Below the pieces are notes generated by a model that was not told the DNA's origin, searched no databases, and saw only the letters and a program-made list of their open reading frames with translations. Shown piece by piece: positions 32,593 through 44,621 of a stretch of DNA of 64,000 nucleotides (the stretch's first letter is position 1; the number at the start of each line of letters is the position of its first letter). This stretch comes from Ligustrum vulgare. Its lineage: Eukaryota > Streptophyta > Magnoliopsida > Lamiales > Oleaceae. Location of the stretch: contig OY743184.1 of the NCBI GenBank assembly GCA_963555705.1, positions 30,638,614 through 30,702,613 of the forward strand, written 5' to 3'. The translations under genes and the position numbers were made by a program.

Positions 32593-33009
32593 ATTGATTA
32601 ATTAATCTAAGCCCGTTAATAGCCCTATTGTGACTAGAGTTAAGGTTTTATGTGCACATATTAATAAGTGCACTTTTGTAGAGAAATCGAGAGAGAGAGT
32701 CGCATTTTTCTAGCGTAGAGTTTTTCTCTTTCTAACACAAAGAGAAAAACCATTTCTCTCCAATCCATTTCAACTGTTGGAGATCAATGGAGTTCCAGAT
32801 TTAACTCGATGTGTAGATTTCTATTAGAAGTTAGACAATTGGACAGCTGGTCACCATAAGATTGTACCTCATATTTCAGATTTCAGATTCACGGCATTCA
32901 TGAAAGGTATCATCTTTATCAAAGATTCTATCTAAGTGCAAGGTTGATTCGGGCTATGGTTCCAAGTCTGTTTAATTTCTGTTGTACATGTATGACCTGA
33001 AACCTTACA

Positions 33010-33714
33010 ATGGTATCAAAGTCTACCTTGTTACAAGTTAGAGTTTGTTAATGCTTTGATGAATTCAATAGTAGATTGAATTGCTTTCTTGTTTCTGGAT
33101 TTTGAGAAAATTAATTAATTTCTTGTTCCAAATTTGATTTGAATAAGAACATAATTTTTGGTCGAAAAATCAGGTTGGGAAAGTGAAGGTCGGAAGCGCT
33201 GCAAACAGTAGCAACCACCGTCGGTGACTGCACTGACGGGCGGTTGGTGATCTGGATTCAGGCGAGGTAAGCACGCTGCCTCTGGTTGCACGCAAAGAGC
33301 CTGAGCAATGGTAGCTGATGCTGCTGTGTGATGCAGCAGTGATGGTCCCTGCTTCTCACCCTGCATTGCGCACCATCGCTCGATGCAGCGGCTAGCCCAT
33401 TGCCTCTGTAACAACGTTGTTGCAGAGACCTGATGTCGTAGCTGCAGAGTGCTGCAGCGACACTATTGCACGTCCCTATTTTCCACTCCTGTTTGACGAC
33501 GACGGCATAGCATAATGAAGCAACTCTGGGCAGTGCCTCTGTTAGGCCAGGAAGAGTCCTCAGATTTAGGTTTCGATTATGGCTGATTTGAGGCGAGGGC
33601 CTTTGTTACAATTTACGAAATTCCACGCCCCTACATGCAATTATATAATAAGGGTCAAGTTGAAATTTTAAAAGAAAGGACCTATCATGCAATTTACGAA
33701 ATTTGAAGGTCTGG
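33010..33714 (+). other. Primer site and leader of copia element F, first part
   Basis: Right after the LTR end the sequence ATGGTATCAAAGTC resembles the tRNA-iMet primer site with changes. The leader is GC-rich in 33180-33560 and holds a 24-bp near-perfect palindrome at 33404-33427. It is cut at 33714 by Athila E and resumes at 57285. No gag start is recognised. Confidence 0.65.
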
Positions 33715-35252
33715 TGTTCGCTACAAACATACCGCAAGTGCACGAGTCGCATACAAGTGATAGTGGACTAATTGAGTCCGATTTATCGATCCCACAAGGA
33801 TTGTCTATTTCAACTACACTCTAATATAATTAATTTTAACAAGAAACACACACAATAAAGATTTGTTTGTGAATGTTCTCGTACTAGAATTAAAGTTGCA
33901 ATTGTAAATAAATAACTAAAAAGTTGGTGATGAATAGATGATAAAAGAGTATCGGGATTCTTGATTCCACTTGACCATTACCTAATTGAATTCTCCACAA
34001 GTAAATAGAAATGCAATTTATTAATCATGTTAGATCCGATTTTTCAAACTTAGCCAATTACCTCTCTCGAGTGAAATCAACCATAATTAGTGGAATTAAC
34101 CTACTATATCTTTATGTCGATTAAAAACACACCAATTGCATTAAACCCATGTGAAAATAGCTCAATGGGTCATCTAGGGTTTTAAGTATATCTCTATTCT
34201 AAACAAGAACATAGAACAACTATTGTATTGATAATACACAACAATTTCTCAATAATTGCACATCCCATGAAACCTAAGCATAAATGTGGCCACAATAAAT
34301 GCTAGTCAATAAATACAACAATAAATGCACAAGATAATAAAAAGCTTAAATTCTTAATACAAGCATTAAAATCAATTAAGCTAGGTCAAGCTTCATCAAC
34401 ATCCCAACACAAAATAGTTTAGCCCATAGTGAAATAACAATAAAATTCAAGAATTAAACACATCATTTCAACTATGAAGTAAAATAAATAGAGAAATATG
34501 AAGATTAAGCAAAAACACTTCCCTTCACTAATGATTCTTGCTTCAAAATATCACTATTTTTCCACAATAATGTTGGTATTTCTCCCCAAATCAATATTCA
34601 TCAACAAAACTATACAACTTACAAGGGAAATTACAAGAGAAAAAGAGATAAAATAAAAGAGAAAGAGAGAGCTAGGGTTTCTTGACTTGAAAAAGGGGGG
34701 AAGAATGCTTTAAAAACAAGCCAAAACCACTTCAAAAACCCCCCAAAATCGCTAGATCCGCGTATAACAGCATTTGGGCTGAACCGGGTCGGCTCAAATT
34801 ATCGCTCTATATTTCGACCACGCGATCGCGTGGTTCATCTGGCAGCTTCGTCTTTCAATGATCAGCAATTGGGTCCTCCAAATTTCAGTGTAGATTAACT
34901 TGATCCCCAAAGTTTCTGATGTCTTTCAGTTGAGCCCTTTCAAAAGTACCTTTGAGTCCGTCAACTTTGGAAACTTGCAATTTACTCCTTCGATCAATTG
35001 TACATGCGATCCCCCACTTTTCGGGAGTGACAATTTGATCCCGAAACTTTGACTCTTTGAAGGATTTGACTCTTTTCTCCTCAATTTCTTCAATTATTCA
35101 TTCATTTAGCTCCTTTCTCGTGCTTTCTCTATGAAGTTGATTGTTGAACCTATTTAACCAAAAAATATGCACAATTAAATAGATATTTGTCCAAATTACT
35201 CAAAAAGTGCCACAAAAAATATATGAAATGTGCATGTAAAATGCACTCAACA
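33715..35252 (-). repeat. 3' LTR of element E
   Basis: 1538 bp from TGTTCGCTACAAACATACC to AAATGCACTCAACA. Compared with the other LTR it lacks about 103 bp in the GC-rich palindromic segment near 34830. It holds the 16-bp palindrome CCACGCGATCGCGTGG at 34818-34833. Confidence 0.92.
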
Positions 35253-36540
35253 AATATGCCCAAACTTGAACTCTTGCTCGTCCCGAGCAAGAATATTTAC
35301 ATGCATCTACAAAAAGTGACAATATGATCAACAATGCTAGATACTTGTAATCTTCCATGAGTGTGAAATTGCATAATTAATTCACAATTATGTTCCCAAA
35401 TAATGCTACAAAAATGAGTTTAGCTTATCCGATGTTCGATCGGTGCGTGTGTCCATAGCCACTATCAATCGTCAATAAGATTCAAGAATGTTGATGAGTA
35501 AAGAGGTTTCAAGTCAAAACTATCCCACCATTAGTGGTCAATTCTTTCCTTTCCCACTCGTGACATTCATCCCCCAATGAATAATTTTTTTTCCACTCCC
35601 GGGATGCAATTCTAGAGGGTACTTCTCAAATCACTCTTTCTTTTTCCACTAAAGCATGGGTGTGTTTTACCGAAAATCTCGACAACCTAGAAATGCAGTG
35701 ACTCTCCACTAATGAGTGCTTCGACATTCAAGTTTTTACCAAGCAATTCAAACTCACTATTCATCTAAGCCCTTATGCAAGTACAAATGCATGATTTCTA
35801 ACAACTAACATGATGTTTGCTCGTGACTTCTCCACTCCCTTAAGCTTTCTAATTGACCAATGTAGCGAGCTTTAGGTCGGCAGCTCCTCGATTTTTTAGA
35901 TCAAAGGGTAACATGTTTCAAAATACCCCTACAGACTTATTAACTCGAGTAAAAAAGGCTACGAAGTGGGGTAGACTTATTAAGAGAATGCAATGATAAT
36001 GTGCTTTTTTTTCAAGTGTGTGTGTGAGTACCCTACTCATTAAGCTTTCTAATTGACCCATGTAACGAACTTTCAGTCGGTGACTCCCAAGTTTCAAACT
36101 TAAGGCACCAAGTTTCAAGATACTCCTACGGGCTTAATAACTCGAGTCAAAAAGGCTTCGAGATAGGGCAATGCAATGCAAAAATTAAAATGGGCTTAGA
36201 ACTCTAGCATATGGTCATTACTTGGCGAAAGATACTCCACACAAAAATTTACTTCCACATGCATGGAATCACCACACATCTAGGCCGTCTCCTTTACCGA
36301 GTCGACCACCCCCAAACTTGTCTTACATTAGGATCAAGAGATTTAGAGCATTAGAAAACATTTGATAGGTTGATACAAATAAATAATACAAGCTCACAAC
36401 CTAATTCATCTACTCCATTAACCTCTTCGCCCTTCAATAATTCCCAAACTCACCGACAATCAAACATGACTATTGTGCTCAATGTACATATGATCTTACA
36501 TGGATAAACATTTAAAGATAGTACCACATTTGGTCATAAC
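35253..36540 (-). other. 3' non-coding region of element E, part next to the LTR
   Basis: Contains the tract next to the LTR (minus AAGTTTGGGCATATT), a perfect 8-bp stem hairpin at 35273-35291, two copies of a ~100-bp motif (see 35841-36160) and a polypurine-like tract at 36306-36319. No coding frame is convincing. Confidence 0.7.
35841..36160 (-). repeat. Duplicated ~100-bp motif in the 3' region of element E
   Basis: Copies start at 35841 and 36041 (period 200) with TAAGCTTTCTAATTGACC, then TGTA(G/A)CGA(G/A)CTTT and later GACTTATTAACTCGAGT or GGCTTAATAACTCGAGT. The same motif occurs twice in element D (45239-45511). Confidence 0.72.
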
Positions 36541-38652
36541 TGTAACGCCCCGAATTCCGAGGAGCGCGGGAACGTCACTTTTCTAAATTCTTGAATAAAC
36601 TTTATTGCGGAAAATGAATTAAGTATTAAATAGTACATTTATTGGATATAAGTTTAGCGATAATTCAGATTAAATAAAGAAATTCTTACAAACTTATAAA
36701 AAAAAATTCTTGATAAAATGAAATGTTTATTTCGAAATCTACGACTTTCAAAAAAAATAATAATATCCAAATTATATTCTTCGCCATTGCCCATCACTCG
36801 CCTCCGTCACCGAAATCTGTAAATTTGTTAAAACAACGGGGTGAGCATTTCAAAAATGAAATACTCAGTAGACTCAACTCCAATAATTAATCTATAAGAT
36901 AATTGGACAAGTAATCATGCAAATAATGTAGTGATGTTCTTTTCTTATCCATAAGCATCATAAAATGAGTGCAAATGAACACATTCTTTTCTTGGCATCA
37001 TGATAGCAGATAAGTTATGACATGCATAACATAAATTCTCAAATTTATCTCATACGAGATATTCTTTTCTTTTCTCATGCAATTAAGCATACAAAATCAC
37101 ACAAATCCACATAATCACGTGCAATTATAAAATAAATCAATTAGTGGGGGCGAGTCTACCTTTAACGTTACGAATTCTCAAAAATTTTGGAGCGGGAAGT
37201 ACGTCAATCTCTTAATTCTCCAAATGATTCGTCTAGCCAAGAAAATTAAATTAAATTAGTATCTTGAAATTTACAGTTTTGAAATAAAACTAAAGTTTGG
37301 GATTTAAAATAAATAGTTTTAAAAACTTGGGACTAAAATGGAGTTTTTTTTTCGAAAATTAAAGGACATTTTAGGGACTGCTTAAAATAATCAAGGACTG
37401 AAATAAATGTTTTTGGAACTTAGGGCTGAACTCTAGCTACTTAAAACATTTTAGGGACTGAAACAATTTAAAACGACAAATTAAGGACCTAGAAGCAAAT
37501 TTTTTAAAAAAAAACAAGGTTATATAAAAATATATATATACATAACACACACTCTCTCTTCTCTATCTAATACCGATAGAGAGAAGAGAGACGGAGAGTG
37601 AGGGGAGGGTGGACGCCCTCCTCTCCGATCGATCGCCGGCGATAATACCGCTGGTGCAGAGAAACGGCAGTGGGGAACCCGGGTGAGCAAGAAAAATGGA
37701 GTTTTTGCTGGTTTTTTGGTGCAATTTTTGAGGAAAACCCAGGCTCCGCTCGTGTGTTCTCCGGCGAAAATTTATGACTGAGGTATGTAATAGGCTTCTG
37801 AGGTTGTGGGTTTGTACATTTGTGCCTTTAATTTGAGTTTTAGGGAGTTAGGGGAGACGGCTGTGGTGGCGGTCGAGGTGTGGATTGCGGATGCTGGGAA
37901 AATTGATATTTGGTTTTTGATTTGGGTTTCTATTTGGCTGGTTCTGTGGTTTCGTGGTGGTAGTACCGCAGGCTAAGTGCTGCGGCTTGTTAGCGTTTGG
38001 AGGTGGTGGTAGTTGCAGGCAGATTGGTGGTTAGGTTGTGACCTTGATTTGGAAGTGGTGGAATGGGTTTGCGGAGAATTAACGGAGATGCAGAGGCAAT
38101 GGTGTGATTGTGTGGTAATTTTGGAGGTTGGGTGGTGATGCTGATTTCGTGTCATCAGATTATGAATTTCAGATTGATCTTGCTGGAGGTAGAAATTACC
38201 TGTTCTGGGAATGCTGAATTCGTGAGTATCAGAATAATGGTGATAGGGAATATAATGGTTGGATAGGTAGTGATGGAGTTGGATTACAATTACATAACCT
38301 CGTCAGATAAACATGGGTTAAGAAATTGATGAGGTTGAATTTGGGTAAATCACAAAATTTTCAGGATAATTATGAACTCGAACTGATAATTTGGATAATT
38401 TAGAATTTAAAAAGAGAATAAGCTAGAATTTAAATTTTGGATAAACATTGGATTTTAAAAAAAATAGATTTTGAATTTATTGGACGAAAAAATCAAGTTG
38501 GACTGAAATCTTTTATTTTCGACTCAAAATTTATAACTTGGCTAAACGACGTACGTGAATTTTAAGTAACGGGTTAAATTATAGCGACGCGGTTCTTAGT
38601 AAATAAAATACTTAATTTTAAAAATAAATTCCGAAATTTCACGGTCGCTACA
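36541..38652 (-). mobile_element. Solo LTR of a chromovirus family related to H
   Basis: Starts TGTAACGCCCCGAATTCCGA and ends TTCACGGTCGCTACA, as do the LTRs of H, and shares long stretches with them (for example GAAATACTCAGTAGACTCA). TAAC lies on both sides (36537-36540 and 38653-38656), or ATAAC if the last A is shared, as a target duplication. No internal region. It includes a GC-rich segment (37600-37700) and an inverted repeat around 37554-37590. Confidence 0.82.
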
Positions 38653-39215
38653 TAACTCATGAATTAACAACAATTTCAAACATCAAAGTCTTATAAGCCG
38701 GCAAAGCTATCTAGCATGTCAATATTCTCAACAAAATAAACAATATCAAACATCAAGACATCAAGGGCCCGCAAGGCACTGTAAAATGTTCATAAAGCCA
38801 CATGATCCCAACACCCCCAAACTTAAATCAAACATTGTCCTCAATGTTGACAATAGCATAATAACAAGAAAGGAATGGGTGACGGAACTTTCCTATGATG
38901 TTCCAAATTGACCTAAGCTTTGATTCTTTTGATATGCAAATCTCCCCCAAACTTTTTGATGACAAGGTTGCTTAGGATTTCAAAAAAAAATAAAAATATT
39001 CGAACCTAAAAAAGTTGGTGATTAACCAAGTTAGACATAATAAAAATGCAATAAGTAAATATCAATAAGTAATTAAAAGAGTATAAATTTGGGTTGCCTC
39101 CCAAAAAGCACTTGGTTAAAGTCGTAAGTTCGACTTTTTGATACAATTACTCCGGATTTGCAAGAGGAATGGATGACTTCTCCTTTTCATAATTACCCCC
39201 CAAGTATGGCTTCAA
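38653..39215 (-). other. 3' non-coding region of element E, part next to integrase
   Basis: Two polypurine-like tracts on the minus strand (AAGTTTGGGGGTGT at 38812-38825 and AAGTTTGGGGGAGA at 38942-38954). The phrase TTGAGGACAATGTTTGATTT near the first is typical of Athila elements after integrase. Confidence 0.65.
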
Positions 39216-40506
39216 TCATTGTCCATTTACTTTGAATTTCCCTTTGCTTCCATGATAAAGTTCGACCGCTCCATGTGGGAAGATTTGAGGAATGGTGAAA
39301 GGTCCCGACCATCTAGAGCGGAGTTTACCGGGGAACAATCGAAATCTTGAGTTGTAGAGAAGTACTTGTTGCCCAACTTGGAAGTCCCGCTTCACAATTT
39401 TCTTGTCATGCCACCTCTTTGTCTTCTCTTTGTAAATCCGAGCATTTTCATATGATTCAAGGCGAAATTCATCAAGCTCATTGAGTCGGAGTAATCTTTT
39501 CTCACCGGCCAACTCCATATCAAAATTCAAGACTTTTGTTGCCCAATATGCTCGGTGCTCAAGCTCAACCGGGAGATGACATGCTTTACCAAATAGGAGT
39601 CGAAATGGAGACATACCAATGGGGGTCTTGAAAGCGGTGCGGTATGCCCGCATCATCCAATTTCTTGGACCAATCTTTCCTCGAGGCATTCACCGTCACT
39701 TCAAGGATCTTTTTCAATTCTCTATTTGAAATTTCAACATGCCCACTTGTTTTCGGATGATAAGGAGTGGATATTCGATGTTTGACTCCATACTTGGTCA
39801 AAAGTGAGTCGAAGAGGCGGTTACAAAAGTGTTTTCCTCCATCACTAATGATAGCTCGAGGGGTGCCATAACGAGTAAAAATATTTTTCTTTAAAAAATT
39901 AACCACCACTCGAGCATCATTTGTGAGGAGTGCCACCGCTTCTACCCACTTGGACACATAGTCTACCGCAACTAAAATGTATTGATTAGAAAAGGACGAT
40001 GGAAAAGGTCCCATGAAATCAATACCCCAAACATCGAATATCTCCACTTCTAAAATAGAATTTAAGGCCATTTCATTTCGGTTAGAGATATTACCCAAGC
40101 GTTGGTATTGGTCACATTTGGAAACAAGTGTGTGAGCATCCTTGAACAAAGTGGGACAATAAAATCCCGACGGAAGAACCTTTGATGCAGTTTTCACGGC
40201 ACCAAAATGGCCTCCATAAGGCGATGAGTGACATTGCTCAAGAATCTTCTCCATCTCCTCCTCGGGCACACACCTTCTCATGATTTGATCCGGACCCCTT
40301 TTGAACAACAACGGGTCATCCCAAAAATAGTGCTTGATATCCGCAAAGAACTTCTTCCTCTGTTGATAAGAGCGGTCCGGGGGAGTGATGCCACTTACAA
40401 GAAAATTCACATGGTCCGCATACCATGGCACACTAGCAGCTTGTAGAAGATCCATGATTTGGAAAATTTGCTCATCCGGGAATACCTCACTTATCTCTTC
40501 ATCCAA
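39216..40506 (-). pseudogene. Integrase of element E
   Basis: The frame from 40506 contains the zinc-binding start [20 protein letters not shown] with SKCDQYQR, where the second Cys of the final pair is Tyr. The catalytic core follows: [40 protein letters not shown] and [15 protein letters not shown], supplying the D, D and E. A frameshift near 39660 shifts to the frame 39216-39689 ([40 protein letters not shown]), the C-terminal domain. Catalytic residues look present, but the zinc finger and frame are broken. Confidence 0.88.
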
Positions 40507-40509
40507 AAT

Positions 40510-41699
40510 TTACTCGGTTTGCTCAAGTCTAGATAAGTGATCGGCTACAAGATTCTCCGTCCCCTTCTTGTCACGAATCTCCAAATCAAACTCTTGGAGG
40601 AGAAGAACCCATCTAATTAACCGCAGCTTGGCATCCTTCTTTTCCAACAAATACTTGAGGGCCGAGTGGTCGGTATACACAATCACCTTGGAGCCAATAA
40701 GATATGACCGAAACTTATCAAAGGCAAAGACCACCGCTAGCATTTCCTTCTCGGTAGTAGCATAATTCAATTGAGCATCGGTCAAGGTTCTACTAGCATA
40801 GTAGATGACATGCAAGAGTTTGTCCTTTCTTTGCCCCAAAACCGCCCCCACGACATAATCACTTGCATCGCACATAAGCTCAAAGGGCAAACTCCAATCC
40901 GAAGCCACAATAATTGGTGCCGTGATGAGTTTCTCTTTGAGAGTGTTAAAAGCTTGAAGACACTCTTTAGAGAAATCATATGTGGTACTCTTTTCAAGTA
41001 GTGAACACAGTGGCTTCGTAATTTTTGAGAAGTATTTGATAAACCTCCTATAAAATCCCGCATGCCCCAAGAAGCTTCTTATACCCTTTACCGAGGTTGG
41101 GGGAGGTAATTTTTCGATAACTTGAATTATTGCCTTATCAACCTCAATCCCCTCACTTGAAATCGGGTGCCCAAGAACTATCCCCTCACGAACCATGAAA
41201 TGGCATTTTTCCCAATTCAAAACCAAATTGGTATCCTCACATCTTTTTAGCACCATTCTCAAATTATTCAAACAATCATCAAATGAAGTACCAAAAACTG
41301 AGAAGTCATCCATAAATACCTCAATGAATTTCTGCACCATGTCGAAGAAAATAGCCATCATGCACCGTTGGAAAGTGGCGAGGGCATTGCAAAGACCGAA
41401 GGGCATCCTCCTATATGCAAAAGTTCCATATGGGCATGTGAATGTTGTCTTTTCTTGATCCTCCGGGGTTATAGGAATTTGATTATAGCCCGAATACCCA
41501 TCTAGAAAGCAATAATGAGAGTGACCCTCCAATCGCTCAAGCATTTGATCGATGAATGGAAGGGAAAAATGATCCTTCCTAGTAGCATTGTTGAGCTTGC
41601 GATAATCAATGCAAACTCCCACCCCGTCACTGGCCTCGTTGGAATAAGCTCATTATTCTCATTCTCCACCACCGTGACACCTCCTTTCTTCGGCACTAC
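40510..41699 (-). pseudogene. Reverse transcriptase and RNase H of element E
   Basis: Reads [40 protein letters not shown], the catalytic site [30 protein letters not shown] and the RNase H part [20 protein letters not shown] and [20 protein letters not shown] to [16 protein letters not shown] at about 40510 separates it from integrase. A frameshift at about 41620 separates the first part ([20 protein letters not shown]). Otherwise well preserved. Confidence 0.92.
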
Positions 41700-42850
41700 T
41701 TACACCGGGCTCACCCATGCACTATCCGAGATTGGATAGATAATACCCGCATCAAGCCATTTCACCACTTCGGCTCTTACCACTTCCTTCATGTTAGAAT
41801 TTAATCGACGTTGATGCTCCACCGAAGGTTTGAAATCATCCTCCATAAGAATTTTATGCATGCATAACGAAGGGCAAATACCTCGAATATCCGAGATGGT
41901 CCATTCAATGGCCTCCTTGTGCTCCCTCAATACCCGAAGCAATTTGTCTTCCTCCACCTCATTCAATAAATTAGAAATAATGACCGGAAGGGTAGAAGAT
42001 TCCCCCAAGTAAGCATACCTCAAATGAGAAGGAAGAGGCTTTTGCTCGAGGGTAGGTGCCTTCTCGAGAAATGGTAGGGGTGGTAAAGAACCCTTTTTCA
42101 ACTCCTCAAAGTAGGGGGCCCTCTTGTGTTGATATTGTGGTGATGCCTCCAAATAATGAGCCATTTGTTCAACTTCAAGATTATCATCCTCAATAGTCAA
42201 AGAGTGGGCAATGCAAGACTCCAATGGATCCTTAGAAATCCCATGGTTAAAGGAGTTTACCACTAGATGATCAATTACATCCACCCGAAAGCATGAATTT
42301 GACTCCGAAGGATATTTAATGGCCTTCAACACATTGAAGGTTACTTGCTCATCTTGCACCCTCAAAATCAATTTCCCTTCTTGCACATCAATAAGTGTTC
42401 TCCCGGTTTGCTAGAAATGGTCTTCCCAATATGATTGGAATGTCATGATCTTCCTCCATGTCTAGAATAATAAAATCCGCCGGAAAGATGAATTTATGCA
42501 CCTTCACAAGAACATCCTCAATGATCCCCCGAGGATATTTGATGGACCTATCCGCCAATTTTAGAGACACGGTGGTTGCTTTAGCTTCCCCCAATTCCAA
42601 TTTCCTGAAAATGGACAGAGGCATCAAATTAATGCTGGCATCAAATTAATGCTGGCACCAAGATCACATAAAGCTTTACTAAAATTAACATCACCAATAG
42701 TACATGGAATAGTAAAACTCTCTGGATCTTTAATTTTTGGAGGAAGCTTGTTTTGAATGATGGCACTACATTCCTCAGTTAGCATCACCGTCTCATGATC
42801 TTCAAGCCTTCTTTTGTTGGATAGAATATCCTTCATGAACTTGGCATAGC
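41700..42850 (-). pseudogene. Protease and linker of element E
   Basis: Starts at the D insertion with YAKFMKDILSNKRRLEDHET and contains the protease motif [12 protein letters not shown], with Leu where retropepsins have Ser or Thr, then [20 protein letters not shown] and ILGRPFLA. A 17-bp direct duplication of CATCAAATTAATGCTGG at about 42623-42656 shifts the frame inside the protease. A further shift lies at 42387. The linker runs on to YPISDSAWVSP before RT. Confidence 0.85.
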
Positions 42851-44621
42851 TGTTCGGTTCAAATCCCGCAAGTGTACGGGATCGTTGACAAGTAATAATT
42901 GTGATGAGTTAAGAGTATCTTTCCCACGATGAATAATGTTTAGTCCTAATTACTAGTTTATCGTCGACTCAATTAATGAAAACAATTAAAATAAAAGGAT
43001 GATTTTGTTTGTCTATCTATTCTAAAAATCTGCAATAAATAAAACTTAAATAAAAACAAATGTTTGGGAGTAAAATATGAATGGAGAGCATGTATTGGAA
43101 TCCGAATCCACTTGTTATCACCTATCTCAATTCAACAATTCGTAGTTTAAATCATTCATGCGTTTCTTGACAAACGATAATTCACATACAATTAATTTTC
43201 TTTTCCAAAACAAATTAAATCTACCCTAAACATGAAACGAATCTATTCCTAGTCCGAATACGAATGTTTAGAACGCATTAGATCACACAATTATCAATTA
43301 GATTGCACATGTCATAGTGTTATTCCTAACATCTAGTGTTCATGTGTTGATCATGCAATGTTCCAACTTATTGTGACTTTTTCAAGACTACAACAAGTAA
43401 CGATATATTTAACTGGTGGCCACTCAATCAAATAATAATAACAATAAAGCATGTAAGATCAATCAAGACAACACAAAAAAATTATTAAACTACTAGTTAT
43501 CGAATCAAAATAAATTAACAACAAGTTTCATCTTCATCCAATACATAAGGAATTAGCCTAGCATATTAAAGTGGGAATTAAACACAAAGAATTGGAAAAA
43601 TGTCACCCTGTTGAATCGCGAAATACACTGGAATCTGCCTTCTTTTTTTAACTCCACAGCCGGCTTCCTTCTTCTTCTTTTTAATTCCAGCCGAAACTCC
43701 TCCCAAAATCAACCAATCACACTCCTTTTTATCAAGAAGAAAAAGAATTCGGCCAACCTAATTTTGTTCCAGCCGAGCAATGTATATTCTGTTTTCTCCA
43801 AGTTGGCAGCTCCCTGTTGAATGATCGAATCTAATCCTTCGGTCTCTTCCCAGCCGAGCACTTGTGTTTTTCCCTTAAATCCACCGACCAACACCTCCTA
43901 TTGTATATACTCTGCCTCTAAAACTGCCCAGCCGGTTTCTTTAATCATTCCCAGGCGGTTATGTATGTATCCTATAATCTGCCCTTTAATTCCAACCAAT
44001 CAGCACTCCAATATCTCTCCACCACCGTCCAGCAGCCCCCTGTTTTCCCCCACTCGGCTCTATTCTCAAACCAGCTGATCCCTACTGAATATGGTTCTCT
44101 CAATCCGTCCTTTTAATTCCAAGCTATCACCACTAATTTGGGATTGTCCAATGATAATAAATAAATATCTCCACTCCAATCTCTCAATTCATCTCCACCA
44201 CTTTTGATTAATTCCAATTGACTTTTCCTCCAGCCTACGCCCTCTCTCCCCCCTTCTGTCTCACTCGGCTGTGTATATATATATATGTATAAAACAAAAG
44301 ACAAAAGCCCAATTAGGGTTATGTTTAAAGAATCAATTCCTCAAATAACTCAAATTGGTCCTTGAGTTTTTAATTGTGCAATTTATGTCTTCATTTATGT
44401 CAATTCGAGTTCCTCAATTTTGGGAAGTTTCACTTGAGTCCCACTTTGTCCCTTTTTTGTACGGCTTTAGTCCATTTTTTCCGTTTCGCATCCAAACGCA
44501 TTCAAAATTTGATTTTTCCTAAAACAAACAAAATAAATATATAATTAGCAATATCTTATTCTAAAACACTTACAATTGTCTAAATTTAAAGCAAAGATAA
44601 GTACGCAAAACGTACTTATCA
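42851..44621 (-). repeat. 3' LTR of element D
   Basis: From TGTTCGGTTCAAATCCCG to ACGTACTTATCA. Several short open frames inside are shared with the other LTR only because the LTRs are nearly identical; they are not genes. Confidence 0.95.

Larger units (their letters stand above)
22974..33009 (+). repeat. Copia element F, 5' LTR split by a MULE
   Basis: The LTR begins TGTAAGGATTAATGTACAAG at 22974, runs to 23037, resumes at 32602 after the MULE and ends CTGAAACCTTACA at 33009. Its length without insertions is about 480 bp. The ends TGTAAGG...CCTTACA are perfect inverted repeats. A primer site follows immediately. No 3' LTR was found in the window. Confidence 0.72.

Noticed and set aside
43611..44304. 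Several small frames in the LTR of D, repeated at 52738-53431
   Set aside because: They occur twice only because the LTRs are near-identical; they are AT/Pro-Ser rich, lack motifs and overlap promoter sequence.
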